Origin: Mesocentrotus franciscanus
Taxonomy: Eukaryota > Echinodermata > Echinoidea > Camarodonta > Strongylocentrotidae
Length of the DNA: 64,000 bases
Reading direction: 5' to 3'
Assembly (NCBI GenBank): GCA_037976565.1
Contig: CP137675.1
Span: forward strand, 11,364,534 to 11,428,533
Of this stretch, positions 11,934 through 22,557 are shown one piece after another (positions within the stretch are counted from its first letter, which is position 1; every line of letters begins with the position of its first letter). The notes under the pieces are model-generated. The model saw nothing but the letters and a program-made list of their open reading frames with translations, had not been told where the DNA came from and ran no database searches. The position numbers were made by a program, and so were the translations under genes.

Positions 11934-12374
11934 GGCCCTGTTTCATAAAACTTGTTATCAATAACAAGTTAAGGTAATTGTTATAAGCTAATGAAATCCT
12001 TGTATTTGATTGGCTGTGAGCAGATTTCGTCGCTCGGGTGGCAGAAGGGCGTTAGCACGCGAGCGACTCGAATACTACTTTTCGAATTATTCGCATTTAA
12101 AGATTTGTTTTATATTTAAACTGCTTTCCATCCCGAGAATTGGTTTAAAACTTAAAAGACTAATAGAAATGTTATAGTAGAACACGGCCACAAATTTCTG
12201 TCGGAAATAAGCCAGTTTTATACAAGTTCGAGGCGATTTAGTGCTTACGCCCTTCTGCTTAGCGCATCATTTTTTTATCTGAAATTCGAGCTAACGCCCT
12301 TCTGCCAGCCAAGCGACGTTTTGTCATAGATCTGTGGCAATTGTTATTGATAACAAGTTTTATGAAACAGGGCC
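11934..12374. mobile_element. Palindromic MITE (GGCCCTGTTTCATAAAACTT family), interrupted
   Basis: Left end GGCCCTGTTTCATAAAACTT and right end AAGTTTTATGAAACAGGGCC are exact complements. Just inside, AACTTGTTATCAATAACAAG forms its own small hairpin. An uninterrupted relative lies at 39733-39876 and shows the original element was about 145 bp. The extra length here is the separate element at 12028-12318. Confidence 0.9.
12028..12318. mobile_element. MITE nested in another MITE; termini CGTCGCT...GGCAGAAGGGCGTTAGC
   Basis: A 29-bp terminal inverted repeat with two mismatches: left 12028-12056, right 12290-12318, ending TGGCAGAAGGGCGTTAGC on the inner side. It sits exactly where the uninterrupted relative at 39733-39876 has continuous sequence, flanked by TTT on both sides, so it is an independent insertion. 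A third partial copy of the core (TACGCCCTTCTGC) is inside at 12246-12258. It encodes nothing. The core CAGAAGGGCGTTA is the same as the arms of the 57-bp palindromes elsewhere in the window. A 3-4 bp T-rich target duplication is possible but low-complexity. Confidence 0.88.
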
Positions 12375-13031
12375 TAGATCCAAGCTCTAGTAGAGCTGTC
12401 AACTTGATAAAGTCCTTTTGGTATACTAAAAACTTTGTTGATATTGGCAATGTATGGGAACAAATTGCCTTGGACTTGCCAAAAGGCACGTATTATATTT
12501 GAAAACCTGTTGAATATTTAGCATGCAATATATGGCTCTTCCAAATTTTAGTTTCAAGTTTCCTAAGGTAATTTCCTTGCAGTAAACAGTGATTACGTAA
12601 ACGGTGATAAAGTAAACAGTGACATGGAACTCATTACAATGATGTCCGATGTCATCTACTCTATTCATCAAGAATGGGCAATACTCTGTGTGAAATTGAC
12701 AATAAAAGACATGAAGCCTAAATATTTCCCTTTCCTTTTCCTTTATTTTATCAAATCTAAGCAAACAAAGTATTTTTAAACAGCCGTAAAAGAGAAAAGT
12801 AATCTCTACCTTTCTGCCTTTCTGCAAATTGAAGCTAATTCCAACAGATAGAAGTCTCACATCAAGCTTTTAAACTAATTTCTAGCATTTCATCTCAAAC
12901 CAAAACACAAACACCACCAGACTCGTGTAATATCAGTACACTTTAGGTAGTAATTATGACCTTGTCTTGTCGATTGGGGTATATTGTCTTCTTGTTTGTA
13001 ATTTAATTCAGTTGAAGTTGTCTGTGATATG
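12375..13031. other. Gene-free stretch
   Basis: AT-rich. A small internal repeat (GTAAACAGTGATTACGTAAAC, then GTGATAAAGTAAACAGTGAC) lies at 12580-12625. A 144-codon minus-strand open frame (12426-12860) has no recognisable domain and is low-confidence. Confidence 0.4.
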
Positions 13032-13305
13032 TCACCGGACTGTGGATCAGAAGCTCCGCGGTTCGAGTCCCGCTGCGGCACTAATGTCCTTTGGCAATAC
13101 ATTAATCTACATTTGCCGCACTCGACCAAGGTGAGGTTAATGAGTACCTGGCAGGAATTAATTCCTTGAAATGCTAGAGTGCCGTAATGGCAGCCATGCT
13201 AAAGCCTGGGTAATAATTTCCAAAGCTCTTTGGAAGCGCATATAGACGTTATAATGTGATATGCGCTAAACAAGAACCGAATATTATTATTATTATTATT
13301 ATTAT
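13032..13305 (+). mobile_element. tRNA-derived SINE, copy 1
   Basis: A tRNA-like head from CACCGGACTGTGGATCAGAAG through a pol III B box (GGTTCGAGTCC) and the T-arm stem GCGG...CCGC. Then a conserved body (CCTGGCAGGAATTAATTCC, TGAAATGCTAGAGTGCCG, TAATGGCAGC) and an (ATT)n tail at 13283-13305. The same order occurs at 21899-22157. The A box seems missing, so the head is 5'-truncated. It is not a functional tRNA: no complete cloverleaf or acceptor stem. The body may be one of the widely conserved metazoan SINE domains; I cannot name it with certainty. The (ATT)n tail suggests a LINE partner with the tails seen near 26.2, 49.8 and 57.4 kb. Confidence 0.9.
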
Positions 13306-15894
13306 AAAGGTGTGTGTCCCAGACATACTTGCTATCATCAAACCAAGCGTGTACTCTAGTAACCAAGCTACAGATCAGAGTACTTTAAGAGTTACTCATC
13401 AGCCGCCTGGAAGAAGGTCGTTACTGCTATTGATAATACATAGCTCTAACAGCCTTCTTGCAGAGAGCCGACGCCGACATATTGTGGTTTATATGTATTC
13501 ATAGAAGTTACCCAAAGGCGCATCTCTTGCAACATTCATACCGGATATCGGATTTCTTAATCCAGTACACTCATCTTACCCAAACCTTCATGTGTTTATT
13601 CCCATACTTCACGTTGTCACCCCCTCTATGTGCAACCCCCTCAAGATCATACTTCATGCATACAATACATAGATGATCAAGTATCTTTGGAAGTAAAGCT
13701 TCATGATAAATTATTCATGTATTCAATGCAAGGGTGTCAAGAGGAGTGGTGTATCTTGGCAGGAGGGGTATGGGAGATCGCCAAATTGGCAACACCTCCG
13801 AGGAGCAGGAGCGGGAGATGATCCATCACGTCTAATTTTGCTGGGGACACAGGTGAATGAATGATTTGACAAATATAGAGCACATGTCAGCTATCCAGTA
13901 ACATACCAATGTGTAAAATGATTCACACCCTGGATGAAAAGTGGCGGAGAGATAAGACCATGACAAGAGACAGAAGCCCTTTTTTTTTCTCTCTCTCCCC
14001 AGGAAATTAGGCCGCATAAGTTAACCCACATCTGAACATCCGCTAAATGGAACACTCAATATTCGTTTACAATGTTGCGGCAGGGACAAAAAGTGACGGA
14101 TGGGAGAATTTGAGAGGAGATATGCGGAAGATAAGGAGACATGCAAAGAGATCAGCGAGGAAAGAAAGAGAAAGACAGAGAAAGAGAGAGGGAATTGAAG
14201 GTGGATAGACACAGAGAGAAAGATTGATTGATTTTGAGAGGAAGATTTGTAAAATGCATAAGACAACAGAAAGAGAGAGTGCCAGAAAGGAGGAGGGAGT
14301 GGGGGAGAGAGAGAAAGAGAGGGAGAACATTCAAGTGAGCCAGATATGCAATTTAGACAGAGATTAATATACCAGAAAGTAACTCTGAAAGTCGCATTAA
14401 AAAAGAAATTGAGAAAAGAAGATGGAGAAATAAATGTTTAGATCAGTATATAATTAATGGAAAAAAAAACTTGTAAGGAAACAAAGTTACCAAACAGAGC
14501 ATAACCAGTTTTATGAGAAGCAAAGGAAACGCTTAAAAGCATTAAGTAGTTCAGAAATTGCCCGCGTTAAGTAGGCTAACACTCAAGCAGACAACGAGGA
14601 AGAGAAAAACAAATGCATGTGACAGGACAAAGAACATCGCATAACCCTTAAATGTGCTTCTTCTGGTACAACTGAAGAAACAAGATAGTTTGCTGAAAAT
14701 CTAAATTGCCGAAAGTAAGAGAATATGAATCTCTCTCTCCCTCAACCTAAATACATGAAGATGTGCCTGACAGGGTGAAGTGTAATACTCATATCGGGTG
14801 CTAGCTATGCCAGATTTAATTTTTTTATCCTATATTCTAATAAATAAAATTATTTCAATATTCCATTCCCCTAAATTAAAACCGTTTTGTCCGTATAAAG
14901 CTCTCTGCAGGTTTATCATCACAACAACCTAGCTACCTCGATCTTGATCTCTCTCTTCTCTTTGTCAGTCCTTTCTGTTTCTCGTTGTTTATCTTTGTTT
15001 CTCATTCTCTGTCTGTAAAGTCAGAATCTCTCCCCCCCCATCCCATGCCTTTTCCTTATATTTCTCTCATTTACCATCTTTTGTGCATTAATTTTCTGTT
15101 CAAAGAGGAAGATGAGAAAATGTAAAATAAATACAGAGAGAGAGAGAGACAAAGAAAAATAATAAGGTAGACAAATGGTCTTTGATACAGAAATAATTAT
15201 AGCTCCAAATATACTGATACAGTTATATATTCTAAAGACATTTCCTAAAAATTGTTTTGAGAGAAGAAAAATGAAAATTCAATCCATGTCCTGTAAGAGA
15301 TCAAGAAAAGGATTAAGAAAATAAAAACTCTGATACAAATTTATCAGATATAGATGACACATCCACAAAGAAAATTGTAAAGGCATAACAAGGATAAACG
15401 TGGAGACATTAAATTGGAGAGACAAGGAAATAAAAAGAGAGAAAGAAAATGAAGTTGGAAATAAAACAGAAAGGCAGAAATAATGAAGAGAGGAAAAGCA
15501 AAGGATAGATAATTTAGACTTTACTGAAAACATTGTATAAAGAGCCGCTTCATGAAAAAAATCTATCAATAAAAATGAAGCAACAATTTTTATGCTCTAC
15601 TTCTATAATTCAATATCACTCTCTGCAGTAGAGCTAGTATCAGCTATGACAAATCAATTCCTTGAAACCAAGCTTATCATCAAAGAGGAATGAAGCTTAA
15701 TGTGTGGTAGATGAGGGAGAAATGACATGAAGGCCTTGATCATACTGCTTTAAAAGATCTGACTATGAATCATTTGGAAGTCAATGATTCTTTTGTAGAT
15801 TTGATTTGCAAGAAAACTGATTCAATTCATCACGGTCATCACTGATCGCATCCTCATCCTACTTCCCTCTCCCTGGGATGATCCTGTATGCTGG
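13306..15894. other. Gene-free; purine-rich at 14095-14335
   Basis: 14095-14335 is a 240-bp polypurine-biased area and 15130-15150 a short GA run. The remainder is unique AT-rich DNA without a recognised exon. Confidence 0.4.
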
Positions 15895-15956
15895 GAGCCA
15901 GGAGGACGTTAACTCAATGTAGAGTGATATGGGTTAACGCAACGCCCTTCTGGCTC
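15895..15956. mobile_element. Palindromic mini-element, copy b
   Basis: Left arm GAGCCAGGAGGACGTTAACTC (15895-15915) pairs with the right arm ending AACGCCCTTCTGGCTC (15941-15956): 14 of 16 outer positions pair. Length is 62 bp. The right arm holds a 5-bp stutter (GTTAACGCAACGCCC) which, if removed, gives the family length of 57 bp. The loop ATGTAGAGTGATATGG resembles those of copies c and f. The left flank TGCTGG is shared with copy d. Confidence 0.85.
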
Positions 15957-16052
15957 TCACAGAATGATACCTTCATCGTTCTTATCAGCTTCTTCTTATC
16001 TTCCACCAAACTAGATATCAATTTCTTGCATATGGATTACAGTTTACTTGCA

Positions 16053-16076
16053 CTTTCTCTCTGTCTCTCTACCTCT

Positions 16077-16128
<52 letters not shown>

Positions 16129-16140
16129 ACTCCCACTTCC
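16053..16140. repeat. (CT)n microsatellite
   Basis: About 50 bp of uninterrupted CT from 16080, with looser CT-rich shoulders. A 161-codon plus-strand frame crosses it and is rejected as a gene. Confidence 0.93.
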
Positions 16141-17772
16141 CTCACCAGTATATATCTTGTGATCCTGTCTGCACAAAATTAAGAACCCTGGGGGCATTTT
16201 TGAGAGGAATTATTATCCAATATTCCTCTCTATCAGTTATTGGATGTGGACTAGTCCACTCGATACAGACTTTGATTCATGTGAGTATTTGTAGAGCGAT
16301 CTCTTCAGGGGCCTTTGATGAAATCATTCAAGGAATCATGAAGAGGCGCAAGCTACTCCTTAAGCTCCTATGATCTTTAACCAAGTTCAGGTCTGGACAT
16401 AGAACTTTGAGCCATGGAATGTCAGCCATCTCCTGAACGGTATCTGGATGCCTAGACTACGTGAGGGTACAGCCAAGAGCATGGTCCATTGGGACTTTTA
16501 ACAATTTTTGCCCAGGAATATTCACGGGCTGGGCTGATGGTGCGAAATATTCTCATCTTTATCTCTCCGCCGAGGCTAATTTTTCACTCTTCGCTCTTCA
16601 TGATTTCACTTGTCACTGGTTCCTTTCTCCCCCCCTCTCTCTCCTTGGTTCTGCCTTTCTTTCTGGTTGGCCTTATGATTTATGTCGTAGTCTAAATGAT
16701 CTGGGAAAAGAACTCAGATAGAGAAAATGTACCTGCATGATTCAAGTCTCATTAAAGAACTAGAGGTTTTGATAGAATATATAAGTTTTACATATGAAGC
16801 AAAAGAAAATATCTTGAAATTATAAATCATATCCATTGCATAAATGGTTTAATGGGAAAAGAATTTTTCCTAGAGTTACAAGATGTAGATTTTGAGGATT
16901 CTCAATTCAGATGTCTATTTGCACTGTATGTACATGGTTACACAAATTTCCTCATTCTTGTTAGTGTTTTTTTTTATATTTGCACAAATGACCACAACAA
17001 CAAAAAGTTCTCCAAAGAGTAAATTATTCTGCTCTTGAGGAATAAACACAATTTCTTGCAACAAAAATCTTGTGATATAAATCTCAATAGAATCAAATCA
17101 CAATGCAAATGAATACCGAAATAGGCATTTAGAATGGGCATGTTATAGCTACTTTATACGTAATGTGGAATTTCACCCCTTTTGTGGTACAAAATAAGAC
17201 AATCATACAAGTTGGCATCTTTATATTGGCAAATGTCATGGCTTCTGCTTTCTTAAACTTGCAATTTTCTGTTCCATACCCTTGTGAAAACTGTTTTTGT
17301 AAGACAGATACTATGTCAGAATAAAAGCACTTTTTCCTTGAGAGTTCTTTCTTTTTTACCAACAAAAAAATATTCATAAAGCGTACTGTAACATGTCACA
17401 TAGACAGGGTGAAAGGATTACAGAAGAGTAGAGAATGAGCCAAAGAAAACGATCTTTGTCATACCTTTGTCACAACGCAAGGACAATAAATCTTCTAAGT
17501 TTCACATTCCTGGACATCTTTCTACTATGAAAACACCATATTAGTTGAGGTAGGAAAATAAGAGAGAGGAAAGGAGACAGAAAAAGAAGAAAGATATGGA
17601 GAAATAGAAGAAGGGAGTTAAGAAGAAGAGAGAGGGAGGAAAAGACAAGGCAAGGTCTTGAAACTCAAACTGAAAGCCGTTGGATACCGTAAGATGAAAT
17701 ATGAAATCTCACACCTCAAATGCTAGTGTGGTTTACTACCTCTGGCCATTCAAGAGAAAGCTCCACCCGAAG
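16141..17772. other. Gene-free stretch
   Basis: Unique DNA. 17540-17650 is purine-rich. The only patch of higher complexity is about 16380-16650. Confidence 0.4.
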
Positions 17773-18600
17773 TTGCCAATCTAAGCCCCCATTCAGACTA
17801 CCCAAATTCATTGTATTGCTATAAGAAAACCATGTAGCTAAATGCAGTGGTGCAGCTGCCCTCATGCCCCCCATCGAGAGGTGAAAAAATCAAAAGGAAG
17901 AAAAAGCGAAAACAAGAAAAGGGGAGAAGGGGAAAGGGACAAGAAAACAAGATGCCCAGACCACCTCCTGCATCCCTCCCCAATCAGTCAGCTTTTGAAT
18001 CTATATTTCATTATCTTAGTAGGACCGGTGCCCCCTCCCCTTAAAAAAAATAATAATGATAATAATAATAATATTAATAATAATAATAAATAGATATTTA
18101 AAACATAAGAAATAAAAAATAAAAAATAATAATAATAAATAAAAAAAAAATAATAATAATAAATAAAATATTGTTCCAGTACCCCCTCATTAGGTGGACT
18201 CATGCCAGGCACAATTTAGTAATTAATTTCTTTCCATCTGAACTTTGTATAACGCAACGTCGTGTTTAGCATAATGCTTGTTTGAGCATCGTTTCAAACA
18301 AAAACTTGATAAAGAACCCGTTCTCTTCTGAATATCATTTCGAATGAAAACTGTTTTACTGGGCAGGGCATATCACAAGCATGCACTGATGGTGGGCCAG
18401 GTGTCATGTCAACTGACCTCTTCAACATTAATTTCTTTATAAGATACTGTTATCCAGTGTGAACACCCCTTTTGCTATATGACGTTTCACATGGCCTTTC
18501 TTAATACGAGTTTCATACAAATTTTCTCCAGTCTGAACAGGAATTTCTTGACAGTGATGAAATGCCTTGTTGAATTATTTCAGATAAACTTTTGAGCAGG
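17773..18600 (+). repeat. Dispersed repeat pair, copy A (interrupted)
   Basis: 17773-17840 and 18214 to about 18600 align in order with 25139 to about 25560. Shared words include AAATTCATTGTA, ATANGAAAACCAT, AGTAATTAATT, TGTATAACG, GCATGTTTGAGCAT (first base differs), GGGCAGGGC and CATGCACTGATGGT. Copy A carries about 370 bp extra (17841-18213), starting CAGTGGTGCAGCTGCC (hAT-like start) and containing an (AAT)n tract. Unidentified; an old transposon or a duplicated conserved block. Confidence 0.75.
18049..18172. repeat. (AAT)n microsatellite
   Basis: AAT and AAAAT repeats, directly after CCCCTTAAAAAA, inside the extra segment of the dispersed repeat copy A. Confidence 0.9.
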
Positions 18601-19239
18601 GCTGTTTAATAAAACAATAGTTTGTCCTTCTCTTTCACCTAGGGAGGAATTATGGCAGTTGGAGATTCATGATTCTCAAGCTCTCATTTGCAAAAACATG
18701 AGCCGCTCTGCAGTATCAAAAGGGGAACCTAAGCATCTAAGATCTAACTAATATCACTTTGTCATGATTAATGCGTAGTATACGAATGCATAAAACTTCC
18801 ATGATTTTGAACAATTTTTTCATATATTACCTGAGAAAGGAGGCTGTGTCACCGATTTCTTCTCTATCAATCCTTTTTTTTATCATAAATTTCTTTCTGA
18901 TGTTCTATCTTTAACATCCCTGTTGATTTCAACAGGAAGACTTTGATATATGATTATAAGAAAGTTACTCTTTGTTTTTTGTAGTCTTTCCTTTTGTATA
19001 TTTTTTCTATCTTATCTTTGCCATGACTCATGAGTATTTATTATTAATGTTCAAAGCATACAGTACACATATGTACATATATTCACAGATCTCCCATTTC
19101 TTATACAAAATATACCTGCACACACCCAACAGTGTTTTGTTGCATTTTCTTTTGCTGACCACATAATTTAATTTCAGGATCTATGTTTAATTGTGCTCTT
19201 CCATCTGACTATTCCTACTTTCCATAATATTTCTTTAAC
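18601..19239. other. Gene-free stretch
   Basis: AT-rich, T-rich around 18870-19010. Nothing recognised. Confidence 0.4.
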
Positions 19240-19316
19240 TAGTTGACTACTGAATTCTCAAATTCCCATAGGCTTAATACAGAGACTACCCGGTTCCAGG
19301 AGACAATGGGTTAACC
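19240..19316 (+). repeat. 80-bp dispersed repeat, copy 1
   Basis: GACTACTGAATTCTCAAATT through CATAGGCTTAATACAGAGAC, TACCCGGTTCC and AATGGGTTAA matches 31729-31805 in order with about 80% identity by eye. TTAACCC-type ends resemble the minisatellite at 3741, so they may share an ancestor. Confidence 0.7.
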
Positions 19317-20741
19317 TAATGTTTACACTCTCAAAGCTGGACATACTAAAGAATGATGCTTTGATGTTGGATGCCTCCTTAATGTCTCCCTTTCTATTTC
19401 TTTCTGTGCTTACTCTTTGCCAAATATTCCCATGTTCATAAAAACAAAAACAATATAGAGTTCATCTGTAACACCAGGGAGATGATCTCCCTGGTAACAC
19501 CTACAGAGACCAGGACTGTACCACGCTCTAATCCTTCTGATGTCAATATCAGAATTCAAGTCAGGAACCTCCAGATTTTATTACATTGCGTTTCACGTCA
19601 GATCTAAATGTGAAGCGTGACAGTAGCCCTTGACCAGGAAATTAAAAGGAAGGTCCGCATTCGCTGTCCCTCGCAGTCAAAGCGAAATCAAATACCTGCT
19701 TTTCACTACCTGTCAAAAAAAAAAAAAAGATTAGTCAAAGACAAATCCAACATACCCCCAGAACTTCCATCTCTCCTCTCTTCTTTTAATGATTCTTTTC
19801 CCCCAACATCCACTCGGGCAAGAGAAAGCACTTAGAATGAGGATGAGAGATAGAAAGAGAGAGAGAGCTGCATCCCTATTTTCTCTCTGGTGCAATGCAG
19901 AGTGCTGCGAAAACAAATCGGAGTCCTCAAAAAACTCCGTTTACATAGAAACAGCATCCTCTCTCCGCCAACAATGCAATATTTTAAGGCATATTAAAGG
20001 CAAACAGAGCAGAAGGAGACGTGTGCGTGCACGCAGGGCGTGTGGACTGCCGGGCTAAAATGCCGGATGCTAAACACATTTGCGCAGGTTTAGGATTTTC
20101 TATTGATTTAAGATCGGTTTTCGGCCGTGTCTCGCAGAAACAGGTGGGAGAGAGTCGGCAGAAGTTTAATTAGATATTGCTTGGGTTCTGTCGGCTACCT
20201 TTCTTTAAAAGGTTCTTCCCGCAGACATGTCTACATGAAAGATGCACTCAACGTCATATAATACTCCAGAAGACAACTCTTAAATCTCTTCCTGACCTTT
20301 GTAAGAAAAGGCTGGCGTACAGCACACATTAGATATAGAGTTTAGCACTGTTCTACATACAAACAAGGTAGTTTTACAATACAATCTATATCTAGACAGA
20401 AATAGATCTTGCTACTTGAAAAGGTCCCACTTATTTGAAGTTGCTTGAAGTTTATTCGTAATTATTATCATTAATCTCTTTTTTTTGCCTTCAATGTGCT
20501 TGATAAAAGAAAGAAGACTCTTGACATTGTGATGTCAGCATCCTAGCAATCTATTAAAGAGAAGATTTAATCATCTGAACCTGAATTGTGATCATTTCCA
20601 AAGGAATACTTATTTTTCTCACCATCGATCTTCTACAAATTGCTTAATCAAAATTGGTCATTTCATCTGTACTATATTTTGTTGACATTATATCTTTTAT
20701 TACCAGAATATTATAACTTTTAGTATTGGCATATTTTTAAA
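19317..20741. other. Gene-free; higher-complexity patch 19880-20230
   Basis: 19600-20230 is less AT-rich with several CpGs (TGTGCGTGCACGCAGGGCGTG, TTCGGCCGTGTCTCGC). Frames of 60-90 codons are open but no family is recognised. A 5' exon or regulatory block is possible. Confidence 0.35.
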
Positions 20742-20773
20742 AATCATCATCATCATCATCACCACTGCTACCC

Positions 20774-20804
<31 letters not shown>

Positions 20805-20880
20805 ATCATCACCATCATCACTACAACCACCTCCATCACCATCCTCCTCATTCTCCTTTTCCTTTTCTTCCCCCTCCTCC

Positions 20881-20973
<93 letters not shown>

Positions 20974-20990
20974 TCATCATTCTCATCATC
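20742..20990. repeat. Compound microsatellite: (ATC)n, (CT)n, (ATC)n
   Basis: ATC run at 20742-20760, CT run at 20776-20798, CCTCCT/ATC mixture, then a near-pure 30-unit ATC run at 20881-20969. The minus strand reads as poly-Met and is not coding. Confidence 0.95.
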
Positions 20991-21133
20991 TTACACTATT
21001 TACAAATATCTTCATGGAATATTTATCTGTGAACCTCTTGGCATTCTCCTTAGCATCATCTGAAAAATCTGTTTTCCCTGATGGGTGTATGACGCATCAC
21101 TAATCTTTCAGTATCCCTGAAGAATACGCATAT

Positions 21134-21688
21134 GTGGACTTCCCTAGTAATCCCAACAGATGTAAATCAAAACACAAACTCACTAAAAACCTGACCATCA
21201 TTTTACATCTCTCAATCACGGCCAAAATCCCCACACTTCTTTCAAAATCAAACACTTCCCATAACTGTTTGGGTTTCCCCCCTTATCCTCTCCCACGATC
21301 CTTACTGCCCAATTTAGCTAATGTGCAGAGGGGATTCTTTTACTCTCGTCCTCGCGATGGGCAAGCTAAATATCAACATCTCGCCCCGCTTTTCGCCGCT
21401 TTTCAACGACCCTGCAGTGTTAGCTTGATTAAAAGGCAGAAAATTAAAGCAAAGTGCCAGCCCCTAGCGGTGATTCAAAGTACAAAACATAGTGACTCTG
21501 ACACCCGAGGCTTTTATTGCCTTCTCAAATTATTGGCTTGTATTACATCAGAGATGGACTTGCCATTTTTAGCTCAGAAAGCATCAATTCCGAAATACTC
21601 ACTTTCTGAAAGATTTCATCCATATCAGAGAAACATGGAGTATTGTTACATCAAACACAAGGCAGCATGGATTTCAAAGCCTTTGTGA
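21134..21688 (+). other. Long uninterrupted frame of unknown meaning (184 codons)
   Basis: The frame is open for 184 codons from a GTG, so the listed start is not a normal eukaryotic initiation codon. Unlike other long frames in the window it is not explained by low-complexity repeats. The segment 21290-21560 is relatively GC-rich and non-repetitive (CCTCGCGATGGGCAAGC, CTCGCCCCGC). I recognise no domain, signal peptide or membrane segment. It also holds AT-rich homeodomain-like cores (TTGATTAAAAGG, CTTTTATTGCC), so a regulatory element is at least as likely as an exon. Confidence 0.2.
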
Positions 21689-21898
21689 CAAAGAAAACAG
21701 TATCATCCCACGAATGGAAGGTAAAACCTGAGAAACAAATTTCCAAAAAATAATTTTTACCTCCTTGTAATAGTTTCAGATGGAAAGTTATATTTCGATA
21801 TCAACAAATGCTACACCTCTAAAAGTCTAACATTTTGCAGAGATCAAACTTATTTTCAATATCTCATGGCATAATGATAATAATTGATATGCATGCAC

Positions 21899-22157
21899 GT
21901 CGCCGGACTGTCGATCACAAGGTCCGCGGTTCGAGTCCCGCCGCGGCACTAATGTTCTTTGACAAAACTTTGATCTACATTTGCCACACTCAACCCAGGT
22001 GATGTAAATGGGTTCCTGGCAGGAATAAATTCCTTGAAATGCTGGAGCGCCGTAATGGCAGCTAGGCTAAAGCCGGGGTAATAATAAATGCGCCTCGGAA
22101 TAGAATTTCTAGATAGACGGCGTTATAGAAATGCCTATTATTATTTTTATTATTATG
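21899..22157 (+). mobile_element. tRNA-derived SINE, copy 2
   Basis: Same order as 13032-13305: GTCGCCGGACTGTCGATCAC, B box GGTTCGAGTCC, GCGGCACTAATG, the body CCTGGCAGGAATAAATTCC, TGAAATGCTGGAGCGCCG, TAATGGCAGC and GCTAAAGCCGGGGTAATAAT, then an ATT-rich tail. Slightly better preserved than copy 1. The two share the same 5' truncation, suggesting the family's real 5' end lies here. Confidence 0.9.
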
Positions 22158-22256
22158 ATGTTATCTTTGATAGTATGAGTATATTTTTAAAAAATCTTGT
22201 TTGTTAGGAGATCTGTGTTATAAAAGCATTTTTAATAATACACACCTCTCTGTTCT

Positions 22257-22551
22257 GGGGGGTGTTTCACAAATACTAAGATCAACTTTAAGTTCAAGGA
22301 CTTAACTATGGCAGGCCGTTCATGCCACTGTTTGCTCTCACCATTTACAAGCATTGGTCTCTCAAGGAACATACAAATAATGGTCACAAATCTACAGAAT
22401 TTACATTTTTTGATAGTTCATTATTGAAGGAAAAAATACTATCTAAAGATCATAATTGAGAGTCCAAAAGTGAGAGCAACCAGTGGCATGAATGGCCTGC
22501 CATAGTTAAGTCCAACTTAAAGTCAATCTTAGTCTTTGTGAAACACCCCCC
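22257..22551. mobile_element. 295-bp MITE with about 80-bp terminal inverted repeats and a TGTTCT duplication
   Basis: Left: GGGGGGTGTTTCACAAATAC ... GCAGGCCGTTCATGCCACTG ... GCTCTCAC. Right: GTGAGAGCAA ... CAGTGGCATGAATGGCCTGC ... GTGAAACACCCCCC. The arms are complementary over roughly 80 bp and flanked by TGTTCT at 22251-22256 and 22552-22557. The ~130-bp interior is non-coding. Transposase superfamily not assigned. Confidence 0.92.
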
Positions 22552-22557
22552 TGTTCT

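Noticed and set aside
13032..13090. Possible tRNA gene
   Set aside because: Only the anticodon/T-arm half is tRNA-like, followed by a SINE body and (ATT)n; repeated at 21899.
15888..16373. Plus-strand 161-codon open frame
   Set aside because: Its start is inside palindromic mini-element b and its middle is the (CT)n microsatellite.
20768..20989. Minus-strand poly-Met frame
   Set aside because: Translation of an (ATC)n tract.
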